Assembly (NCBI GenBank): GCA_963965975.1
Contig: OZ014416.1
Span: 3,100,001 to 3,164,000 of the forward strand
DNA length: 64,000 bases
Reading direction: 5' to 3'
From: Xestospongia bergquistia
Lineage: Eukaryota; Porifera; Demospongiae; Haplosclerida; Petrosiidae
The position numbers and the translations under genes were made by a program. Positions 13,401-22,825 of this stretch are shown one piece after another. Each line of letters opens with the position of its first letter. Position 1 is the stretch's first letter. A model generated the notes under the pieces. That model searched no databases and had not been told where the DNA came from. It saw nothing but the letters and a program-made list of their open reading frames with translations.

Positions 13401-13947
13401 TTTTGTACTGTTTCTAAACATATTTGCTATACCTAGTGAACATTTGTTTGAGCATTCCTTAATAATATGCAAATTATGTATGATATCGCATCATACAAAA
13501 ATTGCCATTCACTTTATGTGGGATTTGTAGTTTATTATTTTGCTAGTTACCTTGTGCTCTGGTTTGTATGTATTTTAAGTAGAGTTGTAAGGCCTATTGA
13601 TTGATATGAACTATTTATCCTTACCTGACTCTGAGTCAGGGGTCAGTTAATTTAAACAGAGTGTACATGTTTCTTTCAAAATCCTGGCTTTTAAATTTAC
13701 TATATTTCTTTTAGTTCTCAAGTTATAAAAGTTGATTTTGGCTGTGAAGACATAGTCAACATGATGACAATATCTGTTAAAAATGTGGTTATAGGTTCAA
13801 ATGATAGGGTTAGTATAAGAAGATTGGGTTACTTTTGTAAAGTTACCACATTGTTTATATTTACAGGGAGAACAAAATAACATTATACTTGCTCAGAAGG
13901 TTTCCATTAAAAACCTTGAAGTGAGAGGACTAGCAAAAGAACACTAA
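7420..13947 (+). CDS. BTB-BACK-discoidin protein, BTBD9-like, with a long N-terminal extension; 12 exons
   Basis: Exons: 7420-7773, 7888-8032, 8077-8196, 8259-8370, 8422-8596, 8998-9141, 9329-9674, 9781-10411, 10493-10614, 12643-12754, 13715-13808 and 13867-13947. All junctions are GT/AG with consistent phase, giving about 811 aa. Residues 218-325 form a BTB/POZ fold (CDVSFRIGTHCIQAHR, FEKLLFGGMSEA, FAYTGCVEL). BACK follows at about 345-460. Residues 600-760 resemble an F5/8-type C (discoidin) domain (YVIEISRDGTSWSLLF, FIKFKVSP). This order matches BTBD9, a family proposed to act as a Cullin-3 adaptor. Unlike BTBD9, which as I recall starts close to its BTB domain, about 215 residues precede it, with a Ser/Pro-rich start and helical segments. 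Introns range from 44 bp to 2 kb. Exon 10 depends on choosing the TTTAG acceptor (12641-12642), which keeps frame; the nearby TACAG acceptor does not. Confidence 0.85.
10615..12642 (+). other. Large intron 9 of the BTBD9-like gene
   Basis: A 2-kb AT-rich intron starting GTGAGT. Short open frames inside it show no recognisable domain, and no transposon ends are visible. Confidence 0.5.
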
Positions 13948-14021
13948 TTTTACTTTTTAAGAAACACCATTAAATTGTGTTTTAAGGAAGTGTTGTTTTC
14001 AGAATTCATTATTTAACATTT

Positions 14022-15512
14022 TTGATAAATTTTGGAGAAATTATGTTAAGGGTTAAAAAAATTTTTATTAACCCTAAGATGTCTATGGATCAGACCTTCA
14101 TCAGAGAAATAGAATGTATGGACAATGAGCGTCTTCATATTCATCAACTCTATATTGGTGACGTAGGCTGTGTAGTATGGGATGCAGCTCTTGTTTTATG
14201 TAGATTCTTATCACATTCTAAGTATTTTCCCCACTCCTACTGGAAAGGGAAGCAGGTAATTGAATTGGGATCTGGGACAGGAGCCGTTGGACTAACTGCA
14301 GGCGTTTTAGGGTAAGAAGTAAGATGTGTTTTTAGCAAAGAATATCACTGTATAACATAATATATTATATCTAAAGGTCAAGCAGAAAGTCCTTTGCTTT
14401 GTGTATTTTGTGTGTAATTGTGTTTGGAGAGTTGAATCCTTAAAACATCATTTGTATAAAAAGTGATATGGAATACCATAACTACAACTAAAGCCAATAA
14501 AGTGAAGCACTAGTATTGATTAATGATAGGGATAGGTCATAATAATAGCTTAGAGTAGTTTCCAGGCCTACTTTAACGTCTAGGAAAGAGACTGCTTGTA
14601 CATAATAGATTTCCTTCAGAGCATACATCATTAATTCCATACTTCATACCCTTTCATTTAATGCAGTGATCTCTGTGCTTAATTTACCTTACATTTTCAG
14701 GGCTAATGTTACCATCACTGACTTACCGTATTGTATAGCTCTAATGCAAAAAAATATTGATGATAATGGCACTGCATTATTGTTAAGGAATGGAAAGGTA
14801 CTTGCAAAGGTATTAGAATGGTAAGTTAAGGGTTGAAAAACATATCATAATATTAACAGTTTATTTCAGAATTGAATAATCATTACATCTTAAAATTCTT
14901 AATTGTATTCATATTCATATGAATAATTTATATAATTGAAGCACATCTGTTTATAAAGTCTAATCTTAATAGAAGTGTGAAATGTTTTAATTTTCTCTTC
15001 CACTAGGGGTCAAGATGTGTCTTCCTTTCATCCATTACCTGATGTTATCTTAATGGCTGATGTAATATATTATGATGAAGTTAGTAAAGTATTGATTACT
15101 ATCTTGTTACGATTTTATGTCACTATATCATCGCAGATATTGAAATACCTACCTTTTAAAATATTTTACGAACAATCCTCTATAATGTTATGTAAACAGA
15201 CTATGCCATGAATAATGATGATATGCTTTCTCTTAGGTAACAGACAAGCTAGTGGATACAATAAAGAAACTCTCTTCACACAATACATATATAATAATGT
15301 CATATGAAGTACGCACTACTGGTAACAAGCCAGAAATAGTGGCAAAGTTTTTTCAAGTATGTACATGCTAGTATACTACTACTGTGATAGATTCATGTTT
15401 TGTTTAGTTGATGTCTCTGTATTTTTCAAACCATGAAGTAGAATATAATGATCTAGAGGAAGACTGTCGTAGCAAAGATATAAAAATATTTATCTTCAAA
15501 TTAGAGCAATGA
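14022..15512 (+). CDS. VCPKMT: Class I SAM-dependent protein-lysine methyltransferase, VCPKMT/METTL21D-like
   Basis: Five exons: start-14311, 14701-14820, 15007-15079, 15237-15356 and 15408-15512, with consistent phases and consensus splice sites. SAM-binding motif I is VIELGSGTGAVGL; upstream is GCVVWDAALVL, and motif post-I is VTITDL. Downstream are ILMADVIYYDE (the D..YY site of the METTL21 group) and a distinctive RTTGNKPEI near the end. These match METTL21D, which trimethylates a lysine of the AAA-ATPase VCP/p97 in vertebrates; the substrate here is inferred. The start could be the ATG at 14022, 14043, 14079 or 14085. The last gives about 214 aa, close to family size, so the earlier Met codons may be 5' leader. 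The gene begins 75-140 bp after the BTBD9-like stop codon on the same strand. Confidence 0.88.
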
Positions 15513-16414
15513 TAGTGTATCTTCAGTGTTACTCCATGTTCGGAATAAGTATTTAACTATTTTCAGTTTTCATTTAGTAAATGCAAAATTAAAGTGTATT
15601 TCAGTACGTCGTCATAAACCCCTTCTTATAATCACACCCACTAAAATGCAAAACCAGCAACCACACCCTAGACTTGCAAAAATATTTCTAGGGCAAAGCA
15701 AGCATCGTCCTTTGCATGAACTTTGGCCTCTACTAGTGATCTCACTGACTGGCTTTCATACCGACTGCAACGTCACCTGTGGCTCTTTCAAGTACAGGCA
15801 GAACCTCTGCAATTCTATCTTAGTTAGAATACAGCAAAGTGGAATGGCATCTGCATTTTCTAGTACTAAAAGGAAAGATCAAAGAGCTTACATGACCACC
15901 CCTGGACAAAGAAAGCGGCTGAACGAAGCACTTAAAAAATTAATATTTATAAAATTCATTTGATTATTTTGTTCGATCACGTGAACACCATGTCGTCACA
16001 TGAACGTTCACGAATCGTCTAGTGTGTATTGTTTGTAATAATGGAGTGATGAAGTAATGTTCAAGGTAAGATAGTCTTTTAATGAAGCTGTTGTTGTATT
16101 GAGTATAGATTGTGTTAGACTTATGATGCGTTTTGTCTTGCCTTCTTAGATGTTAAGCATGTGTTACAATAAAATTCAGAAGTGAGAGGATGTTTGATGT
16201 TATCACAGGTCCAATTGAATGTAAGTGAAATTATTGTAATTGTATGTTGAATCAAATATTATTGAAAAACAAGCATTTTTAATTTATACATTCTTTGGCA
16301 TGATAAACATACCAGTTATACCACTCTTCACATAAGTCACATTGTAGAAACATTGTTGAATAATTTACAGCCCTATTCACATTTCTTTTCATTTACTATG
16401 TCAAAAATAATTCT
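15513..16414. other. Unresolved stretch with possible divergent promoter
   Basis: A 145-codon plus-strand frame (15526-15963) and a competing minus-strand exon candidate near 15760-15870 (..DAIPLCCILTKIELQRF..) are both readable, and neither is recognised. At 15975-16015 there are E-box-like palindromes (GATCACGTGA, CACATGAACGTTCACG) that could mark a promoter. No firm gene call can be made. Confidence 0.3.
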
Positions 16415-16665
16415 TTACATTGCATATTTTGATATACCTCTACTACTCTGTAGTAATTCATACCAAACATGATCAGTGAAATAATGCTTCCCATCATTAA
16501 TGGTGCCATCAATGATTTCATCTGGTAATGAAGTTAAAAGGCTATTTGTTGTAATTATCTGTCTATGTTGTGACAAGGTTTTGATACTTATTTGATTGAC
16601 AGTCATGGCTAGAATTTCTATAGCACCGGTAACAAATTCATTGTTCATGTCACCACTGTTGTCTC
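16415..16665 (-). CDS. Unidentified exon, minus strand
   Basis: An open frame starting MNNEFVTGAIEILAMTVNQ and running to a likely donor (LQSSR followed by GTATAT) near 16434. A possible acceptor (ACAACAG) sits just upstream of the Met. The composition looks protein-like, but no domain is recognised and the rest of the gene is not found to the left. It could be the first or an internal exon. Confidence 0.35.
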
Positions 16666-16859
16666 AACTATTATCAAAGTTTTGTTCATAATTATGTATG
16701 TAACAGCTTTTTATCATTTACAGTTTTAATCTCAATATCATATCTAAAATATATGTGTATATAGTATTTATTGAAATAAACACTGTAAGTTACTCCTTAT
16801 CTATAGCTGACTTTGGTAAATTGAGTGATTAGAGTTTCAATAGAAGTGACTGTTTTAGC

Positions 16860-17255
16860 TTATGTTTTTGTTTGTTGGTTGGTTTGTGTTTTTTGTTGAT
16901 GGAATTTTACAATGTTTTCGAGTTGAGAAGAAAGATTTTTGTGGAGATAATGCTTTGTTTGCTGGTTCATTTGATAGCCTGCTAAATCTAGAAGATGCTC
17001 TATTATATTGACTTCACAAATATTTAATGCTGCTCTTATATTCTTTCTTATTTGTTGCAGGAGATCTTCATCTGTACATTGATTTAACAAGGCATATAGA
17101 CGAACCATATCTCTCTGCATGTCTTCTTGCATAGCAGCTGTTGTAGTGTACTCCCCTAGTTCACAGAATATTTCCTCATTCCCAACTTTGATTGACTTCA
17201 TAGGGACATTTGATAGTTCTTCTGGAATATGATTCAGGTGAGAGTTAGCATACAT
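16860..17255 (-). CDS. Unidentified terminal exon, minus strand, helical
   Basis: Up to 131 codons ending in a stop, rich in Gln and Glu, with amphipathic stretches (LYALLNQCTDEDLLQQIRKN, HYLHKNLSSQLENIVKF) suggesting helices or a coiled coil. A splice acceptor (TATTCCAG) just before EELSNVPMK suggests the true exon starts near 17226. No family is recognised. It may belong with the exon at 20681-21199 on the same strand, with transposon DNA in the intron, but that exon also ends in a stop, so they are more likely different genes or alternative ends. Confidence 0.4.
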   Translation of the reverse strand: MYANSHLNHIPEELSNVPMKSIKVGNEEIFCELGEYTTTAAMQEDMQRDMVRLYALLNQCTDEDLLQQIRKNIRAALNICEVNIIEHLLDLAGYQMNQQTKHYLHKNLSSQLENIVKFHQQKTQTNQQTKT

Positions 17256-17453
17256 ACATAATAAAAAGGTTTACTTTCAGGACATGTACATGTATACTTG
17301 TGTATACAAATGTTGCATTACCTCCATTGTATATGGCAATTTTGACAGACTGTTTGTTGTTTCGTGATGGTGTTGTCATTTTCAGGTTTTGTGGTAGAGA
17401 TAACTGTCCATTCATTATACTGAGTTTCTGTTACTGCTATATCGAAAACTTTA

Positions 17454-18027
17454 CTGTAGTGCTAGAAATAATTGTGGGTATTAAACATTGCGATTTCTGC
17501 AATTGTTAGTAAATTTCTTTAAAATACGATTTTTAATAATGCGATTTTCTTCTCAGACAAGATTCATAAAGAATTATTTATAAGTGATTGAATGCATGAG
17601 TAGGCTAACCATGTCACTGACTATACCGGGTATACATGAATGTATACATGAATGTCAGATATCGACATCATCTGCACCAGAGACATCGTCAGAGTCAAAG
17701 GGGTCCTTATCTTATTTCAAGGTAGCATCAGTTACGAGTGCTACTTGTTCAACCTCATCTTCAATGGCACTGATGATTCCTGCCTTCTTGAACCCATTTC
17801 GAACTATTTCAGGGGAAGAATGTAAAGAGCTCGAACTTTTGAAGAACTTGAGGAGAGCCATGTTGATCTTGACACCTGCTTGAGCGCTTACACGTACACG
17901 TGACTAAAAGTGGGCGGGGTACCATTTAGGCGTGGTTTAAATTAATGCGATACTAAATTTTGCGATTGTGCAGAAACTCGCATTTTTCTCATTTGTTTGT
18001 ATCACGCAATTATTTCTAGCACTACGG
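17454..18027. mobile_element. TA-flanked TIR element (Tc1/mariner-pogo type, nonautonomous)
   Basis: The inverted ends CTGTAGTGCTAGAAATAAT (from 17454) and its near-exact complement (to 18027) are each bordered by TA. On the minus strand the interior reads a decayed peptide with a pogo-like tail motif (SSPEIVRNGFKKAGI), interrupted by stops. This suggests a deletion derivative of a Tigger/jerky-type element. Its right end falls inside the segmental duplication and recurs at 21412-21524 without the left half. Confidence 0.6.
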
Positions 18028-18059
18028 TATGCTATGTACATGTCTGTTGTTAATGCTAC

Positions 18060-18940
18060 TCATTCGATGAGATGTCTTCCCCTTCTATAATTTTATTAGT
18101 CTTTTAAAGCTTTGTCTTTTGTTATCTTCATGAGCAGATGAGCACATATATCAACATGTCAATTGATTTTGCCTTTCATATATACAAATACTTTAATGTG
18201 TGTTGGAATGCTTCAACATACATGTTGGTGTTGATACCAGCTGTTTTTCGGTAACATGTAGCCCACTGATGTTTACGTTGACTATACTCTTGCTTGAAGT
18301 ACTTAGTGAAATTTGGTGTACTCTCGTTGTTGTCAATATGTGTCATAGACTTGTTGAAAAGCAGTTCAAAGCTCTTGTCATCCTCAAGTATGTGGAGAGT
18401 ATGGTAGATTTGACACTAAAGCCCTTTGTCACTGATAAATTTCAAAGCACCCCTTCAGTGACATTCAACCTGCCATGAACATATGATTTTTTGTTTGTCT
18501 ATTGAATACTGATATCCATGCATTGTAGTACCTATCAAAGTCATCATACATAAACCACTTTGGAAATATTGTTTCAGTCTTTTTCTTATGGTGTTCAAAG
18601 TAATGTATCAGTAGTATTTCACCCTCTGTTACTTAAACACCATGAAAGTGGATAGTCCTCGCTGTATTCATCATCAACCATTACTATGGTCAAATGAAAG
18701 TCCATTCCAGTTGTCTTGTGTGGTGAGTAACACAAATGATGTTGTTTCCAAATTCTTTCATCATTGTCTAAAGAATAAGTACAAAGTCATAATTGTCAAA
18801 GTACTGGAAGTCAGTTGTTGGCTTGTGTCCTCATAGTGTTATGTTGTGTCTACAAGAGGAAGGTTTGCATCATGTCTCATTCACTAGAACAAATTCTTTA
18901 TATGTATATGTATATATATATATATATTATATATATATAT
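18060..18940 (-). mobile_element. MULE transposase remnant (copy A)
   Basis: The reverse strand reads broken but recognisable MULE/FAR1-type transposase segments: VMVDDEYSEDYPLSWC near 18690-18640, HYFEHHKKKTETIFPKW and DDFDRYYNAWI near 18600-18520, then shorter fragments down to about 18200. Stops and shifts interrupt it throughout, so it is a pseudogene. Acidic residues of the DDE fold are still visible. Confidence 0.65.
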
Positions 18941-18945
18941 ATATA

Positions 18946-19552
18946 CAGTAGTCCCTCTTTTGAGAGACCACCCCTAAATCCACTGAAGTCTGGTCTCTCA
19001 AAAGAGGTGGTCCTCCATTGGAGTAGGGTGGAGTTGTGGGTGTGGTTAAAATATTATTACACAGCAGTAAAAAAATCTGTGAGTTTGGTTTGTTTGGCTT
19101 TCCTTGTCTGTTCCCACAAAAGTTCTTCCACAATGTTCTGACTCTTGCTGACAAAGTTCAGCATGTCTGGCTTGCAATGAGCCACAGCAAAGTCCCTTAA
19201 CCCAGTAAGGTATTCAGAAGCTGTTTGCAAGCCAATGACTTTAGGCTGTGATTCACTGTCTTCTTCCACTTCAGGTAAGGATTCAGCTTCTTCTTGTTCT
19301 TGTAATGAGCTTAGCAAATTATCCTCCTAGTTATCCTCCAGTGTTTCACATGTTGCAACCTCACTGTTGCAGTCAGCAAATTCTTGCCAGGTTATACCAC
19401 CGTGTGTCACAAAGCTATCCATATCACTGCTGATGGGTACCTTATCGGTAGTTGTGTCTATAGCTGTGTCAACAAATCCACACTTCACAAAGCACCTTTC
19501 AACTATAGAAGGTGCAACTGCATCCCATGCATTTTTAAGCCACATGATTGAA
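18946..19552 (-). mobile_element. Tigger/pogo element, truncated copy A
   Basis: Starts with the terminal repeat CAGTAGTCCCTCTTTTGAGA next to a (TA)n tract. It carries the transposase C-terminal tail and part of the catalytic region on the minus strand, including the same in-frame TAG as the full copy. It stops abruptly at 19552 where sequence changes to a (CA)n run. Confidence 0.88.
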
Positions 19553-19555
19553 GAC

Positions 19556-20016
19556 ACGCACACACACACACTGACAGACTGCAGTAACCCTCGCTATGTG
19601 CCCATGCAGAGCGAGGTTAATAAACCAAACAAATCTAGTTATTAGTTAAGATAAAATCCTCATTCTTTTATCGTTCTTCCAAATATCGAAAGCTCTGGTG
19701 AAGTTGAACTGATCAATTGGAGGCCATATTGAAGTCAGTCATATGTCACATGAAAATTCTAAAGCCGAGTCTTTGAGGGTATTACTCGTGGAAAGAGACT
19801 CCATAGCGTGTCATGTGAAATTACTGACACAGCCACACCTCTCTCCACCTCCATAGACAACCTCTTGCCCTCTATGAGTACATCTACTAATATGGCTACG
19901 GAGACATCATCTACAAATGTAAACATGTGTAGATCTTCTGTGCTACCTGTATCACCAGCAGGGTTGTGTCAAGCCCTTTGGAAAAGTGCTTAAATACAAG
20001 CCAAGCACTTTGCAAG
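19556..20016. repeat. Mosaic repeat D, copy 1
   Basis: A (CA)n run followed by CTGACAGACTGCAGTAACCC, then about 200 bp absent from the second copy (25842-26072). A shared block follows (CACCTCTCTCCACCTCCATA ... CAGCAGGGTTGTGTCAAGC) that ends in the same TIR-like sequence as the hAT element at 26021. The unit shape suggests a composite of several old insertions. Confidence 0.65.
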
Positions 20017-20680
20017 AGGTTTACTGTTTTAGAATACACAAACTATGTGTGTACATAGGTCTAAGCATAAGTTTTATATTCTTGTAATGACACATAATAA
20101 CAATAACATAACTTTTTTTATTATTTCTAGAGAATCAATGAATTATCTAACCACTTTCATATTAATATTATAATATTGTCAAATCTCATTTTGTTATATA
20201 CTTAACTATAAACTTAGTATAAATACATTGTGTTCAGACTCACTGATCTGTGGTAGTCATTCCTTGTATCCCTAATATTCAAGTGAATGATAGAAGGTTA
20301 AATTTAAGTAAGAACTAATGTAAAAAGAAAATTTATTAAATAATTATACATTAGCTATTATTTGCATTCAAAATAGTACATTACATTCAATTTAACTTTT
20401 TTCCTCAAAATGATTGCTTGGTATTGTTGTGCTACTTCATTCTCCTGTAATTATATTTGCCAAATGTTTTATGGATATTGGCTTCTTGGCAATGTTGTGA
20501 TTATGCTGGTATATTAAAGAACTTAAACAGAATATTAAAAGACCAAGTGATAAACAAGAAAGGTGAGTAATAATATTAGTTACTGGATATTGTACTTTAG
20601 TTTATGCTTATCAAATTAACATATGATGAATTGATGATACAACGTAGCAATTGCATGGGCCAGGATTATCATAACATGTT
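20017..20680. other. AT-rich intergenic stretch
   Basis: No coding exon, TIR or tandem structure is recognised. Confidence 0.5.
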
Positions 20681-21199
20681 TTACATGTATGAATAAGAAA
20701 CATTTGATTTGTCTATTTCTTCTTTAACCTCTTCGTCATTTTCATTCTCGATTATTTCCATTATGAAATCATATGCATCATCAAAGCTATTTTGTTCACC
20801 ACTGTTTGTAGAATGTTGAACATCACTAGAATAATCTGTAATACCAAATGTGATGTTACTAGAAGACAAGTAGCCTGAGTCATTCATGGAACAGCATGGA
20901 GATAGTGAGCTTGCTGGACATGTTAGTAGGTTGTCATTTTGTGCTTCACTATTTCCAGAAACAGGAATATCAGAGCATATGATTGGTTCAATGTATTTAT
21001 TAGAAATTGATTGCTGAGAAAGTGATGGCATGATAGATTGTTTCAGATCACTTGTAGACTTGATATTGCTGTTGACGTCAATGTTCTCTATTTTATGTTG
21101 TTTGTTTTGTAGTGTTTCTAGTGATAAATGATGTTCAAATTTAACAATTGATTCTGCATTACTGGTGTCATCTAGTTTAAATATAATGTCAAGCCAGCC
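20681..21199 (-). CDS. Unidentified acidic/Ser-rich terminal exon, minus strand
   Basis: The exon begins after a CTTTAG acceptor (about 21200) with GWLDIIFKLDDTSNAESIV and runs 173 codons to TAA. The C-terminal third is strongly acidic (DFIMEIIENENDEEVKEEID); the middle is Ser/Asn-rich with several SSS runs. An acidic Ser-rich tail of this kind is common in transcription-factor activation regions, but no DNA-binding domain is visible and no family is assigned. Upstream exons would lie to the right, where transposons now sit. Confidence 0.5.
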   Translation of the reverse strand, partial: GWLDIIFKLDDTSNAESIVKFEHHLSLETLQNKQHKIENIDVNSNIKSTSDLKQSIMPSLSQQSISNKYIEPIICSDIPVSGNSEAQNDNLLTCPASSLSPCCSMNDSGYLSSSNITFGITDYSSDVQHSTNSGEQNSFDDAYDFIMEIIENENDEEVKEEIDKSNVSYSYM

Positions 21200-21559
21200 C
21201 TAAAGATGAAAAACAAAGTATTAGCTGAAAATAGGTGATCAAATATATCGTATGTGTCATTAATACTCATTATATACTTTAATTTGGTTTCAGTGTCAAA
21301 TAATATCATAGGAAAGCAATTATAAAACCAAATTAATAATATAAACAGGGCTTAAAGGGTAAGCTCAACTAACTAAGAGTAATTAACCTGACTATTTAAT
21401 CTATTATTTATGGCGGGGTACCATTTAGGCGTGGTTTAAATTAATGCGATACTAAATTTGCGATTGTGCAGAAACTCGCATTTTTCTCATTTGTTTGTAT
21501 CACGCAATTATTTCTAGCACTACGGTATGCTATGTACATGTCTGTTGTTAATGCTCTCA

Positions 21560-22395
21560 TTCGATGAGATGTCTTCCCCTTCTATAATTTTATTAGTCTT
21601 TTAAAGCTTTGTCTTTTGTTATCTTCATGAGCAGATGAGCACATATATCAACATGTCAATTGATTTTGCCTTTCATATATACAAATACTTTAATGTGTGT
21701 TGGAATGCTTCAACATACATGTTGGTGTTGATACCAGCTGTTTTTCGGTAACATGTAGCCCACTGATGTTTACGTTGACTATACTCTTGCTTGAAGTACT
21801 TAGTGAAATTTGGTGTACTCTCGTTGTTGTCAATATGTGTCATAGACTTGTTGAAAAGCAGTTCAAAGCTCTTGTCATCCTCAAGTATGTGGAGAGTATG
21901 GTAGATTTGACACTAAAGCCCTTTGTCACTGATAAATTTCAAAGCACCCCTTCAGTGACATTCAACCTGCCATGAACATATGATTTTTTGTTTGTCTATT
22001 GAATACTGATATCCATGCATTGTAGTACCTATCAAAGTCATCATACATAAACCACTTTGGAAATATTGTTTCAGTCTTTTTCTTATGGTGTTCAAAGTAA
22101 TGTATCAGTAGTATTTCACCCTCTGTTACTTAAACACCATGAAAGTGGATAGTCCTCGCTGTATTCATCATCAACCATTACTATGGTCAAATGAAAGTCC
22201 ATTCCAGTTGTCTTGTGTGGTGAGTAACACAAATGATGTTGTTTCCAAATTCTTTCATCATTGTCTAAAGAATAAGTACAAAGTCATAATTGTCAAAGTA
22301 CTGGAAGTCAGTTGTTGGCTTGTGTCCTCATAGTGTTATGTTGTGTCTACAAGAGGAAGGTTTGCATCATGTCTCATTCACTAGAACAAATTCTT

Positions 22396-22439
<44 letters not shown>

Positions 22440-22440
22440 A
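21560..22440 (-). mobile_element. MULE transposase remnant (copy B)
   Basis: Duplicate of the 18060-18940 remnant with the same motifs and the same lesions, carried by the segmental duplication. It is not an independent insertion. Confidence 0.65.
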
Positions 22441-22555
22441 TATACAGTAGTCCCTCTTTTGAGAGACCACCCCTAAATCCACTGAAGTCTGGTCTCTCAA
22501 AAGAGGTGGTCCTCCATTGGAGTAGGGTGGAGTTGTGGGTGTGGTTAAAATATTA

Positions 22556-22825
22556 TTACACAGCAGTAAAAAAATCTGTGAGTTTGGTTTGTTTGGCTTT
22601 CCTTGTCTGTTCCCACAAAAGTTCTTCCACAATGTTCTGACTCTTGCTGACAAAGTTCAGCATGTCTGGCTTGCAATGAGCCACAGCAAAGTCCCTTAAC
22701 CCAGTAAGGTATTCAGAAGCTGTTTGCAAGCCAATGACTTTAGGCTGTGATTCACTGTCTTCTTCCACTTCAGGTAAGGATTCAGCTTCTTCTTGTTCTT
22801 GTAATGAGCTTAGCAAATTATCCTC
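22556..22825 (-). CDS. In-frame C-terminal extension of the Tigger transposase beyond a TAG, with a PIP-box
   Basis: In the same frame as the transposase, right after the TAG, runs an acidic stretch (EQEEAESLPEVEEDSE), a helical region, then KAKQTKLTDFFTAV and a stop. QTKLTDFF fits the PCNA-interacting consensus Qxx(I/L/M)xx(F/Y)(F/Y). As I recall, Drosophila pogo transposase binds PCNA through a C-terminal motif of this type. The TAG is present in both copies, so it predates the duplication. The tail is made only if the stop is read through, or the stop is a fixed lesion of this lineage. Confidence 0.7.
   Translation of the reverse strand, partial: EDNLLSSLQEQEEAESLPEVEEDSESQPKVIGLQTASEYLTGLRDFAVAHCKPDMLNFVSKSQNIVEELLWEQTRKAKQTKLTDFFTAV

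Larger units (their letters stand above)
17913..19552. repeat. Segmental duplication, copy A
   Basis: This 1.64-kb block is nearly identical to 21412-23051 in direct orientation. It contains the end of a TIR element, a MULE transposase fragment, a (TA)n tract and the first 0.6 kb of a Tigger element. Only a few substitutions, single-base indels and a different (TA)n length separate the copies, so the event is recent. The block starts at GGCGGGGTACC and ends at CATGATTGAA. Confidence 0.92.
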
